Source: UBA12202 sp002691725
GTDB taxonomy: Bacteria > Pseudomonadota > Alphaproteobacteria > Puniceispirillales > UBA1172
Assembly: GCA_965660675.1 (NCBI GenBank)
Contig: CBFIAU010000001.1
Span: 310,001-374,000 of the forward strand
DNA: 64,000 nt
Reading direction: 5' to 3'
The position numbers and the translations under genes were made by a program. Position 1 is the first letter of the stretch; every line of letters starts with the position of its first letter. The notes under the pieces are model-generated. The model saw only the letters and a program-made list of their open reading frames with translations, made no database searches and had not been told where the DNA came from. This document shows, piece by piece, positions 25,837-34,674 of the stretch.

Positions 25837-27510
25837 ATGACCCCAAAAATGACCCCGGATATGATTATAGTTAATGGTCAGGCGATCACCTTTGATGAAG
25901 CGCATCCGCATGCTAACGCGCTCGCGATCAAAGATGGCATCATCTTATCGGTTGGTGAGACAGCTGATATTCGTGCCTTAGCCGATAGCTCAACACGCGT
26001 CATTGACGCAACACAAAACACCATCTTGCCAGGATTTATTGATAGTCATGTACATTTATTTGGCGGCTCTGCCGAGCTTGATTATTTAGACCTTTATGGG
26101 GTTAGAGGCATTGATAGCCTCACCGATAAAGTCCGCGCATGGCAACAGACCTGCCCCGATGACACTATCGTCTTTGCTATTCAGGCAGATTATAACATCA
26201 TTGCTTCGGGTAAACAGACAACGCGGCAGGATTTGGATAAGGTGCTTTCTGATCGTCCCTTTGCCATGTTCGCGGCCGATCATCATACCATTTGGGCAAA
26301 TACAATGGCGCTTGAGATGGCCGGTATTCTTTATGGTGGTGAGGTTGATAAAGGCGCTGAGATTGTTATGGCAGCTGATGGCAAAGCGGCTGGTGAATTG
26401 CGTGAGCCAAGCGCCTATGGGCCTGTCTTAAAACTAACCCGTTATGGCGGGCGTGATATGATTGGCTTGGTGACTGGCCGTAATCCTGAACCTGCGGCAA
26501 GCATGCAAGAGCGACAGCTTGATGCTGATGCAATCGCTCGCGGATTTAAGCATTGTGCCAGCCATGGCATCACCGGGCTGCATAATATGGATGGCAATAT
26601 TTATACCCTGGAGTTGCTGAAAGAGCTTGAGCAACGCGGTGATTTGTTATGCCGAACCGAAGTTCCCTTTCATTTTAAGAGCTTTGATACCCTTGATCGC
26701 TTTGCCGAAGCCGACATGATGCGCCGTGATTTTGGTGGTGATTGGGTGTGGTGTAATCGGGTTAAGATGTTTGTTGATGGAGTGGTTGAAAGCTCGACAG
26801 CATTGATGCTGGATAAATATCCTGATCTTGATACGGTCGGTGATGCGGTTTTTGATGATGCGCTTTTTAAGGAAGCATGCGTCAAAGCTGATGCTATGGG
26901 GCTTCAGATTTCTGTTCATGCGATTGGTGATCGCGCTATCAGGCAAACATTAGATGGCTATGAGCTGGCGCAAAACAGAAATGGCAAACGAGATAGCAGA
27001 CATCGGATAGAACATATTGAAGTGCTGCATCCTGATGATCTGCCGCGCTTTAGCGAATTAGGAGTAGTGGCATCTATTCAGCCAGGCCACGCGCCATTCG
27101 GTGTGTATTTTTCACCAGAAACGGTGGAGCGCATGTTGCATCCGCATCAGATTCCCACCGCCTATGCTTGGCAGGATATCCGCAATACAGGCACAAAAGT
27201 CATCTTCTCAACCGACTGGCCAGTGATCCCTGTTGATGTTATGCCAAATATAAAATCGGCTGTGTCACCAAAGCAAATGCCAGCGCCATGGCGTGATCAA
27301 CGCCAAAGCCTGATGGATACATTAGAAAGCTATACCGCCGGCAATGCCTGGGTTGAGTTTAATGAAAGCAAAAAAGGCAGGCTCAAGGCTGGCATGATGG
27401 CAGATATTGTTGTCATGTCACATGACTTAACGGCTATGGAGCCCGAAAATCTAGACCAAGCACGCGCCCAAACAACAATTTGCGGCGGTAAGATAACCTA
27501 TCAGGCCTAA
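25837..27510 (+). CDS. YtcJ-like metal-dependent amidohydrolase
   Basis: This is a 557-residue amidohydrolase-superfamily protein of the YtcJ/AepA type. The N-terminal composite domain is followed by the metal motif PGFIDSHVHLFGG near residues 67-79, a VKMFVDGVVESSTALM strand near 303-318, the HAIGDRA histidine segment near 366-372, and the STDWPV Asp near 455-460. AAGGAG lies nine bases before the ATG. It is the last gene of the plus-strand ureide cluster and ends four bases from the converging permease gene. Enzymes of this type hydrolyse N-acyl or N-formyl amides; the substrate is not predictable. Confidence 0.83.
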   Translation: MTPKMTPDMIIVNGQAITFDEAHPHANALAIKDGIILSVGETADIRALADSSTRVIDATQNTILPGFIDSHVHLFGGSAELDYLDLYGVRGIDSLTDKVRAWQQTCPDDTIVFAIQADYNIIASGKQTTRQDLDKVLSDRPFAMFAADHHTIWANTMALEMAGILYGGEVDKGAEIVMAADGKAAGELREPSAYGPVLKLTRYGGRDMIGLVTGRNPEPAASMQERQLDADAIARGFKHCASHGITGLHNMDGNIYTLELLKELEQRGDLLCRTEVPFHFKSFDTLDRFAEADMMRRDFGGDWVWCNRVKMFVDGVVESSTALMLDKYPDLDTVGDAVFDDALFKEACVKADAMGLQISVHAIGDRAIRQTLDGYELAQNRNGKRDSRHRIEHIEVLHPDDLPRFSELGVVASIQPGHAPFGVYFSPETVERMLHPHQIPTAYAWQDIRNTGTKVIFSTDWPVIPVDVMPNIKSAVSPKQMPAPWRDQRQSLMDTLESYTAGNAWVEFNESKKGRLKAGMMADIVVMSHDLTAMEPENLDQARAQTTICGGKITYQA

Positions 27511-27514
27511 GCTT

Positions 27515-28339
27515 TTAATAGCGTTTTCGGGTGAACATAAAGAACACGGTCACAACCACCAAAGATACCGCCAGCAAGACGGTTGATATGGCATTAATTT
27601 CTGGTGTGATGACGCGGCGAAGCTGCCCTAACATATAAGTTGGAAGCGTATCTTGACCTGCGGTTTTGACAAACTCTGTGATAATCACATCATCTAGCGA
27701 TATCACAAAAGCCAGCATCGCACCTGCCATAATTCCCGGCCAAAGCAAGGGTAGAGTGATGCGCCGAAAGACAACCAGCGGCGGCGCATAAAGATCACTT
27801 GCCGCTATTTCCATACTCAGGTCCATCCCATCAAGGCGCGCCTTAATCGGTAAATACGCAAAAGGTACACAAAACGCCGCATGCGCCACAATCAAATACC
27901 CAAGACCATAATAATTGGTAAATGTTTTAATGATGGCAAAAAAGATTAGCAACGCCACCGCAGTAACAATTTCAGGAACCATGAGCGGTTGATTGATCAT
28001 GATAAAAATGAATTTCTGGCCTTTGAATGGGCGTGTTCGCGTTGTCCCTAATGCCGCCATTGTTGCCACTAATGTTGATATCAGAGACGCGCAAACAGCG
28101 ATGATCACTGATCGTATGGCGGCTTCCTGAACCAGCTCATTTTTGCTGGCCTGCACATACCAATGGAATGAAAACCCTTCCCATAACATCAAGTTATTGC
28201 CGGCATTAAAAGAATAAAACACCAAAATAGAAATCGGCGCATAAAGCGTGAAAAAACAGACTAGCGCGATTGTCGCAAAACCAAACTGATGGGTGATCGA
28301 AAACTCATTTTTCTTTTTAAAGATTTTATTGAGCATCAT
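27515..28339 (-). CDS. ABC importer permease, PotC-like (second importer)
   Basis: This is a 274-residue permease with six hydrophobic segments, starting near residues 20-42. The coupling loop reads EIAASDLYAPPLVVFRRITLP, with Tyr where most relatives have Gly. The partner permease has DLYA as well. It overlaps the upstream permease gene by 14 bases. It belongs to the operon 30373-27515, with the binding protein encoded separately at 33439-34473. Confidence 0.9.
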   Translation of the reverse strand: MMLNKIFKKKNEFSITHQFGFATIALVCFFTLYAPISILVFYSFNAGNNLMLWEGFSFHWYVQASKNELVQEAAIRSVIIAVCASLISTLVATMAALGTTRTRPFKGQKFIFIMINQPLMVPEIVTAVALLIFFAIIKTFTNYYGLGYLIVAHAAFCVPFAYLPIKARLDGMDLSMEIAASDLYAPPLVVFRRITLPLLWPGIMAGAMLAFVISLDDVIITEFVKTAGQDTLPTYMLGQLRRVITPEINAISTVLLAVSLVVVTVFFMFTRKRY

Positions 28340-29252
28340 TTTGCTCCGACCGTTGTGAAATCCGCATGTAGAAAATCAGAGCAACCAATACAATCAACAG
28401 CATCGTCACAGCAAGGGCGGCACCCAAAGGCCAGTTCTTGCCTTGCCCAAATTGTAATTCAATCAAATTACCAATCATCAGATTCTTCCCGCCGCCAAGG
28501 ATACGCGGCGTCACATATGCCCCTAGCGACGGCACAAAAACCAAAATAGAACCCGCAATAACCCCCGGCTTAATGATCGGCAGAATAATTCTCCGCATGA
28601 CTTTGAAGCGCGAGGCATAGAGATCAAAGCCTGCCTCAACATAACGGAAATCAAAGCGTTCCATAGCGGCATAAATCGGCAGAACCATTAACGGCAGATA
28701 GACATATGTCATCCCAATCACAATCGCGGCATCTGAATAAAGCATGGGAATAGGATCACTAATTACCCCCAGCGACATTAATGAATTATTGATAACGCCT
28801 TTATTCCTGATCAATTCAAGAATAGCAAATGTCCGAATTAACAGATTTGTCCAAAACGGAATAGTGATTAGAAATAGCCAGACATTGCGTGTTGATGGTG
28901 GCCGTGTTGCGATAAAATAGGCTGTCGGGAATCCTAGTATCAAACAGATCACCGTAGTCAGAAAAGACAGCTGAAACGACCGCCAAAAAATAGAAATATG
29001 GGCATCTGAAAGTGAAACAGTATCGTCAAAAATATCTTTCGTGTAGAGCACCTTAAACCAGGCTTCGCCTGATAGCTCCCAAAGCACGCCACCATAATTT
29101 CCAGGGGTCAGAAAAGAATAGACAATGACAATCAGCAATGGCCCTGATGCCGCAAATAACAGCAAAAGCAATGCAGGCAGTGACAACAGCCAATTGGCGC
29201 GTGCCTTGCGTTTAATACGCTCTAATTCCAGATGGTTAGAGACAGGTGCCAT
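28326..29252 (-). CDS. ABC importer permease, PotB-like (second importer)
   Basis: This is a 308-residue permease with six predicted membrane segments, the first at about residues 18-40. A large periplasmic loop lies near residues 50-85. The coupling loop is EAGFDLYASRFKVMRRIILP near residues 207-226, again with Tyr in place of Gly. It lies 5 bases after the ATPase gene and overlaps the next permease gene. The class is spermidine/putrescine-like. Confidence 0.9.
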   Translation of the reverse strand: MAPVSNHLELERIKRKARANWLLSLPALLLLLFAASGPLLIVIVYSFLTPGNYGGVLWELSGEAWFKVLYTKDIFDDTVSLSDAHISIFWRSFQLSFLTTVICLILGFPTAYFIATRPPSTRNVWLFLITIPFWTNLLIRTFAILELIRNKGVINNSLMSLGVISDPIPMLYSDAAIVIGMTYVYLPLMVLPIYAAMERFDFRYVEAGFDLYASRFKVMRRIILPIIKPGVIAGSILVFVPSLGAYVTPRILGGGKNLMIGNLIELQFGQGKNWPLGAALAVTMLLIVLVALIFYMRISQRSEQNDAQ

Positions 29253-29257
29253 TTCCG

Positions 29258-30373
29258 CTAATCCTTTAAAATCTGAATAGCCTGTTCATCAATAACAATC
29301 CCCAGCGTATCCCCGATTGATGGATTAAAGGCGCGGCCAATTTCATTTTGTGAGCGCACAACAAAACTATCGCCATTTTCAAGTGACAGATGAAAATTGG
29401 TATCCGTGCCAAAGAACAAGATATTGGTTAATGTCCCGGTCATTGTTGCCCCGCGTGATGAGGTTTGCAGACGCGCATGTTCAGGCCGAATAAAAACCGT
29501 CGCAGATTTATCCTGCATCTTATTCGCTGGCAAGGTTGCTTTCAGTGTTTTGCGACTGCCGCTCAAGCGCAGCGAGGCTTTCGCCTGTTTGCCTTTACTG
29601 ACCGAAACAATATCGGCTGTGATGAAGTTAGACTCACCAATAAAATCCGCAACAAAGCGTTCTTGCGGATTGGAATAAATGTCATCAGGTGTCCCCACTT
29701 GCAGGATATGCCCATCACTCATCACGGCAATGCGATCTGACATAGTCAAGGCTTCTTCTTGATCGTGGGTGACAAAAATAAAGGTGATGCCAGTTTCTAA
29801 TTGCAGCCTCTTGAGTTCAATTTGCATGCCTCGGCGCAGTTTATAATCAAGCGCCGATAGTGGCTCATCCAATAATAGCACATCTGGCTTAGGGGCTAAT
29901 GCTCGTGCCAAGGCTACCCGCTGTTGCTGGCCGCCAGAAATCTGATTAGTCCGCCGATCTTTCAATTCTTCCATATGCACAAGCGCCAACATTTCATCAA
30001 CCGTTTGGGCAATCTCACGCTTTGGTTTTTTAAGCATTTCCAGACCAAAGCTAATATTTTCTGCGACAGTTAAATGCGGAAAAAGAGCATAGCTTTGAAA
30101 CACGGTATTGACCGAACGGTGATATGGCGGCAGGTGAGTGATGTCCTTATTATCAAGCAGGATTTGCCCAAAGGTCGGGCTCTCAAACCCGGCAATTAGC
30201 CGCAACAATGTTGTTTTGCCACATCCTGACGGGCCAAGCAGAGTAAAAAACTCATTGCGGCGAATATCAATAGAAACATTATCCAGCGCCTTAACTAGAT
30301 TTGGCTCAGCACCAAAATATTTTCCTACCCCATCTACATGAATTGCTATTTCAGCATCGTTGGTCTTTGTCAT
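29258..30373 (-). CDS. ABC importer ATPase, PotA-like (second importer)
   Basis: This is a 371-residue ATPase with a canonical nucleotide-binding domain. It has Walker A GPSGCGKTTLL near residues 44-54, signature ISGGQQQRV near 143-151, Walker B LLLDEPLSALD near 163-173 and an intact switch histidine in FVTHDQEEALTMS near 197-209. The C-terminal TOBE-like domain contains FIRPEHARL near residue 290. In contrast to cluster 1 there is one ATPase, so it should act as a homodimer. It is the first gene of the operon. Confidence 0.93.
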   Translation of the reverse strand: MTKTNDAEIAIHVDGVGKYFGAEPNLVKALDNVSIDIRRNEFFTLLGPSGCGKTTLLRLIAGFESPTFGQILLDNKDITHLPPYHRSVNTVFQSYALFPHLTVAENISFGLEMLKKPKREIAQTVDEMLALVHMEELKDRRTNQISGGQQQRVALARALAPKPDVLLLDEPLSALDYKLRRGMQIELKRLQLETGITFIFVTHDQEEALTMSDRIAVMSDGHILQVGTPDDIYSNPQERFVADFIGESNFITADIVSVSKGKQAKASLRLSGSRKTLKATLPANKMQDKSATVFIRPEHARLQTSSRGATMTGTLTNILFFGTDTNFHLSLENGDSFVVRSQNEIGRAFNPSIGDTLGIVIDEQAIQILKD

Positions 30374-30459
30374 GACATAAACTTACCTACTAATTAGGTT
30401 TATAAAATCTGCTGGATTACATCGAAGCGCCTTATCTTCTTTAACTTGTGTTTTTAACA

Positions 30460-31650
30460 TCAGTCAACATGTTTCCCCAATTCAGCGGCAATCGCGTGAA
30501 TGGCAAGCTGCGTATCAACTTTGAAATCATCATCAAGAAAATCAGGCCAGGTAGATAATTTAACAACCACCATATTATAGGCTGGCGCGATATAAATAAG
30601 CTGACCAAACACCCCTAAACACATGAAGGATTCTTTGGTCTCATCTTCGATCCAAAACTGATTTCGATAGCAGCCATGTGGCAGCAGCTTGCGCCTTTCC
30701 TCAGAAAATAATCCATGCGCGCCACGCCTGACATCGGTGATCCAGTCACGCGGGATAATCTGTTTGCCATCGCACATACCGTCATCCAGATAGAGCTGTC
30801 CAAAGCGGCCAAAATCCCGCAGGCAGCCATTAAAGCCGCCACTCGCCAGCCCGTATCCGCGTGCATCAACGGTGAAATATCCATCTTCTTCGGCACCCAT
30901 AGGTTGCCATAATTCTTGGCTGATCAACTCATGCAGCGGCATGCCGGAGACGCGCATCATAATATGCGCCAGTAAATCTGTTTCAATTGACCGATATAAA
31001 AATCTGCTGCCATGGTCAGCATCACATGTTTTCAATGATAATATCTGATCCCAAACCGAGGCAGGCCAATCAATATCAGGGCTAGCATCAGGCGCGACAG
31101 GCCGCCAGCCAGAAGCAACATCCGTCTTGCCAACATCAGAATCAAGCCGCGTGTATTCTTCGCTATACTGAACGCCTGTCGTCATATCCAGAACATGCTG
31201 AAGCGTCGCCTCCGCCCACGCTGTTTCTGCCAGCTCCGGGATATAGGTTCTGACCAGAGCAGATGGGTCAAGCTGCCCTCGCCCGATCATTATTCCGGTG
31301 ACCGTGGCGGTAATAGATTTGGACACAGATTGCATCAAATGCGGCGTCTCAGGCCGCATACCATTATGGTAGCTTTCGTGGATAATATGGCCATCAGCCA
31401 TGACCAGAAATCCGTCTGTGTAACTATCATCAAGAAAGCTCTCAAGCGTCTGTGATACTTGATCAGATCGGGTAAATTGTATCTGTGAGATATCCTTTTC
31501 TTGACGCGGCAGGGGCTTTGCCTGGGCGTTACCGCGCCAGACTTGGGCGGTTGGCATCAGGCTCCTGATGCGTTGAAAACTCCACCTATTCCATGGTGGC
31601 CTGTCCCAATCCATGCGCGGCATCTGAGCCCAGATATCGGCCTCTGCCAT
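30460..31650 (-). CDS. Serine hydrolase of the class C beta-lactamase fold, NylB-like
   Basis: This is a 396-residue penicillin-recognising-fold hydrolase. The nucleophile motif SVSK is at residues 108-111 and the general-base Tyr is in YRSIETDLL at residue 219. The arrangement resembles 6-aminohexanoate-dimer hydrolase (NylB) and related esterases rather than true beta-lactamases, and there is no signal peptide, so it is probably cytoplasmic. It lies 86 bases upstream of the PotA-like gene on the same strand, and an amidase gene diverges from it, so hydrolysis of an imported amide or ester is plausible. The natural substrate is unknown. Confidence 0.78.
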   Translation of the reverse strand: MAEADIWAQMPRMDWDRPPWNRWSFQRIRSLMPTAQVWRGNAQAKPLPRQEKDISQIQFTRSDQVSQTLESFLDDSYTDGFLVMADGHIIHESYHNGMRPETPHLMQSVSKSITATVTGIMIGRGQLDPSALVRTYIPELAETAWAEATLQHVLDMTTGVQYSEEYTRLDSDVGKTDVASGWRPVAPDASPDIDWPASVWDQILSLKTCDADHGSRFLYRSIETDLLAHIMMRVSGMPLHELISQELWQPMGAEEDGYFTVDARGYGLASGGFNGCLRDFGRFGQLYLDDGMCDGKQIIPRDWITDVRRGAHGLFSEERRKLLPHGCYRNQFWIEDETKESFMCLGVFGQLIYIAPAYNMVVVKLSTWPDFLDDDFKVDTQLAIHAIAAELGKHVD

Positions 31651-31897
31651 ATCAAATATTGGCGGCTGTTTTTCACTATTTTTATACGACGCTGTTATGA
31701 CCTAATCTCCAATATCACTGGTCTCTATTATGATTTGCTTAAGTTCAGTGTGAAAGGCAAAGTTAATTATGTCAATCACTAGCTTGAGGGTATTACCTAA
31801 AAGGTATCCTCGAAAAGGTACTGGTCAATATCTGGCTGTCATGGCATCTTTAATCTTTATGTGTGTTTGAGGAATTATATGTTAAAGGAATTGTATC

Positions 31898-33349
31898 ATG
31901 GATGATTTGTTTGAATGTGATGCCATCGCCCTTGCTGAGCAAATTAAGGTCGGGGGTGTTGCCGCCGCCGACATGCTTAGTGCCAGCGTAGCAAGAGCGG
32001 AACGGCTAAACCCCTCGCTCCATGCTGTTGTCAACTTCAACACTCCCCAAGCCGAAAAACTGCTGGCGACGACGGCACTAGATACGCCGTTATATGGCGT
32101 CCCGACTCTTCTCAAAGACTTGGGCGCAGAGGCCATCGATTTTCCCTCACATAATGGCTCACGGCTATATCAGGATACGGTGTATTCGTATGATTCATCA
32201 ATTTATCAACGCATGCGGAAAACCGGGCTCATTCCTTATGCGCGAACGACATCACCTGAACTTGGCATTGGGCCAACAAGCGAGGCTGGCGTCTATGGGG
32301 CGCCGACGCGCAATCCATGGAACGTCAATCATACAAGCGGCGGCTCGTCTGGCGGTTCAGGCTCTGCGGTGGCGGCTGGCATTGTCCCCTTAGCTCATGG
32401 CTCTGATGGTGGCGGCTCGGTTCGTATCCCGGCCGCTTGCTGTGGGCTGGTTGGCATTAAACCGACGCGCGCGCGCCTGCCTGATGGCCCTGCTGTTGGC
32501 GAAGGCTGGGCAGGCATGGCGATAGACGGCTTTCTGACACGTTCTGTTCGTGATAGTGCCTTGATGCTAGACCATTGTTCAGGCGCAGATTTAGGCGCGC
32601 CTTATTCTGCTCCCCCTCTCAAGACAGGCTTTATGAAAGCCATGGACGCCAAGCTGCCGGGCTTGCGCGTAGCTGTCTTGGATACCGATTTCATGGGGAA
32701 TGCTGTTCATGAAGAATGTCGTCATGCCGTTGCCCAAACCGCCGATAGTTTACGCCAACTTGGTCATCATGTGAGCGCATGGTCATCATCGCTTGGTGAT
32801 GACGTGAAAGACATGATGATGGCATGGACAAAAATTGTCGCCGCCGGAACTTTGCTTTCGGTGCGATATAAAAAAGATATTGCTGAGGTGACACCAGATG
32901 ATGTTGATGGCGTCACCTATGGTGCTATTCAATTAGGCAACCGTGTATCTGGCGCCGACTATCTGCAATCCATTAATACGGTTCACGCATTTGGCCGCAA
33001 AATGGCACATCTGTTTGAAGATGTTGATATTCTGTTAAGCCCAACATTAGCTGAACCACCTGCAGAAATTGGTCGCTTCAAGCCGATCAATACGGATTTT
33101 ATGGATTACCGTAATGGCCCCGATGGTGTCTTTGCCTATTCGCCCTATACAGCAATATTCAATGCCTCTGGTCAGCCGGCTATGTCACTACCGCTTCACT
33201 GGACGCCCGATAATCTGCCTGTTGGAGTGCATTTTGCGGCGGCTTATGGCAATGATGAAATGCTGATGAGCCTTGCCAGACAGCTCGAACAAGCGATGCC
33301 ATGGCATGCTAAACAAGTTGATTTAATTCGCCAATATCATCCCCAATAA
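31898..33349 (+). CDS. Amidase signature family hydrolase (second)
   Basis: This is a 483-residue amidase. Lys is in PTLLKDLG near residue 71, the serine-rich segment GGSSGGSGSAVAAG is near 147-160 and the nucleophile segment HGSDGGGSVRIPA is near 167-179. AAAGGAA stands about ten bases before the ATG. It is divergent from the NylB-like gene and converges on the binding-protein gene 33439-34473, being the only plus-strand gene in this importer region. Its upstream spacer carries two AAAAGGTA direct repeats near 31797-31820 that could be regulatory. The substrate is unknown. Confidence 0.86.
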   Translation: MDDLFECDAIALAEQIKVGGVAAADMLSASVARAERLNPSLHAVVNFNTPQAEKLLATTALDTPLYGVPTLLKDLGAEAIDFPSHNGSRLYQDTVYSYDSSIYQRMRKTGLIPYARTTSPELGIGPTSEAGVYGAPTRNPWNVNHTSGGSSGGSGSAVAAGIVPLAHGSDGGGSVRIPAACCGLVGIKPTRARLPDGPAVGEGWAGMAIDGFLTRSVRDSALMLDHCSGADLGAPYSAPPLKTGFMKAMDAKLPGLRVAVLDTDFMGNAVHEECRHAVAQTADSLRQLGHHVSAWSSSLGDDVKDMMMAWTKIVAAGTLLSVRYKKDIAEVTPDDVDGVTYGAIQLGNRVSGADYLQSINTVHAFGRKMAHLFEDVDILLSPTLAEPPAEIGRFKPINTDFMDYRNGPDGVFAYSPYTAIFNASGQPAMSLPLHWTPDNLPVGVHFAAAYGNDEMLMSLARQLEQAMPWHAKQVDLIRQYHPQ

Positions 33350-33372
33350 GCAAAAAACCAATTGACAAAAAA

Positions 33373-33398
33373 ATAGAGGCGAATATTTTCGCCTCTAT
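33373..33398 (-). terminator. Rho-independent terminator after the second-importer binding-protein gene
   Basis: ATAGAGGCGA and TCGCCTCTAT form a perfect 10-bp stem with an ATATTT loop. On the minus strand the stem is followed by a run of seven T. It lies 41 bases past the stop of the binding-protein gene. It sits between converging genes and may also slow plus-strand transcription from the amidase gene. Confidence 0.85.
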
Positions 33399-33438
33399 CA
33401 TGTATTTGTCATATTAAAGCGACGCTGACGTCACTTTA

Positions 33439-34473
33439 TTACTTTTGTAGTTCTGTCCAAATAGCAGAATACATTTCCTGAACATGAGGTGGACAGGTTT
33501 TGCTGAAGAAGCCGTTTGGAATGAACTCAGCCGCAATATCAACTTCTGGTGCGCCCTTCATATCATCTGGCATAAATGGCTCAGAGCCTTTGATGCCATT
33601 GGCGTAACGCGCAAATGCTGATGCCATAGCGGCATGCTCGGGTTCCATCAGGAAGTTTTGGAAAAGCTTGGCATTCTCAACGTTCTTTGCGTCTTTGAGG
33701 ACAACCACGGCATCCATCCACATCGGATAGCCTTCTACTGGATAGCCAAAGCGAACATCTGGATTTTTCTCTCTGGCACGGAAAGCCGCGCCGTTCCAGT
33801 ATAGCGATGCACCAAGATCACGTCCGGCAAATTTCTCAATGACACCATAATCCATGGATAACCAATGCTTTTTCGCACTGATCAATGTATCACGCGCTTT
33901 TTTCAGCTGGCTCTTATCATCGGTACAAGGCTCACCGCCTGTATATCTGAGAGCCGCATCAATGAGGTCAAGCATTTCAGGTGCCACATTGATTTTTCCT
34001 GAAAGTGATTCGGGCGGATCAAAGACCATTGCCCATGTGTTGATATCGCCATCATAAAGCGTGGTATCAACAATCACACCAACCGTACCCCACTGATAGG
34101 GAACAGAATAACGGTGACCAGGGTCCCAATCAGGGTTTTTGAAATTGTCACGGACATTGCCATAATTTGACATCCCGGACGGATTGGTTTCCAGCAATAA
34201 GCCTTCGCTGATCCAAATAGGCATAAAGCTGGCTGATGGCACCGCAATATCAAAACCATGAGCGCCAGCACGCACTTTTGCTAATGCTGTATCATTAGAA
34301 TCGTAATCCGTGATGGTGACTTTAATGTCATATGTTTTTTCAAATTTTTCAATCATCTCAGGGCTGGTGTAGTTGCCCCAGTTGAAAATATTTAGCTCGC
34401 CAGCCGCAAACGCCTGTGAGGATGAAAGCATCCCAATAGCTACTGCTGCAGAACACAAATGCTTTTTTAACAT
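33439..34473 (-). CDS. ABC importer solute-binding protein, PotD-like (second importer)
   Basis: This is a periplasmic binding protein of the spermidine/putrescine class, 344 residues from the ATG at 34473. That start is chosen because GGGAGG stands seven bases upstream and it yields a clean Sec signal, MLKKHLCSAAVAIGMLSSSQ, ending at FAAG. The mature start ELNIFNWGNYTSPEMIEKFE is typical of PotD relatives. It is monocistronic, with its own promoter region and a strong terminator, and is separated from its presumed permeases (27515-30373) by two enzyme genes. The ligand is probably a small cation or amide; this is inferred from family only. Confidence 0.9.
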   Translation of the reverse strand: MLKKHLCSAAVAIGMLSSSQAFAAGELNIFNWGNYTSPEMIEKFEKTYDIKVTITDYDSNDTALAKVRAGAHGFDIAVPSASFMPIWISEGLLLETNPSGMSNYGNVRDNFKNPDWDPGHRYSVPYQWGTVGVIVDTTLYDGDINTWAMVFDPPESLSGKINVAPEMLDLIDAALRYTGGEPCTDDKSQLKKARDTLISAKKHWLSMDYGVIEKFAGRDLGASLYWNGAAFRAREKNPDVRFGYPVEGYPMWMDAVVVLKDAKNVENAKLFQNFLMEPEHAAMASAFARYANGIKGSEPFMPDDMKGAPEVDIAAEFIPNGFFSKTCPPHVQEMYSAIWTELQK

Positions 34474-34674
34474 GATTTCCTCCCATAAATTAGCATTCAT
34501 AAATAATAGGCATAAATTATCTTTTATGTATATAAACATTTCATGTGATTATAATGATAGCAGTAAAAAAGGCTCATATTGGCGCTATTCTACAACCTGC
34601 TCTGACGCTGACAAGAACGCATAGAGATGCGCTTCCCATGATGAGGTCTTTGATACTATTCTAGCTTTAGCGCG

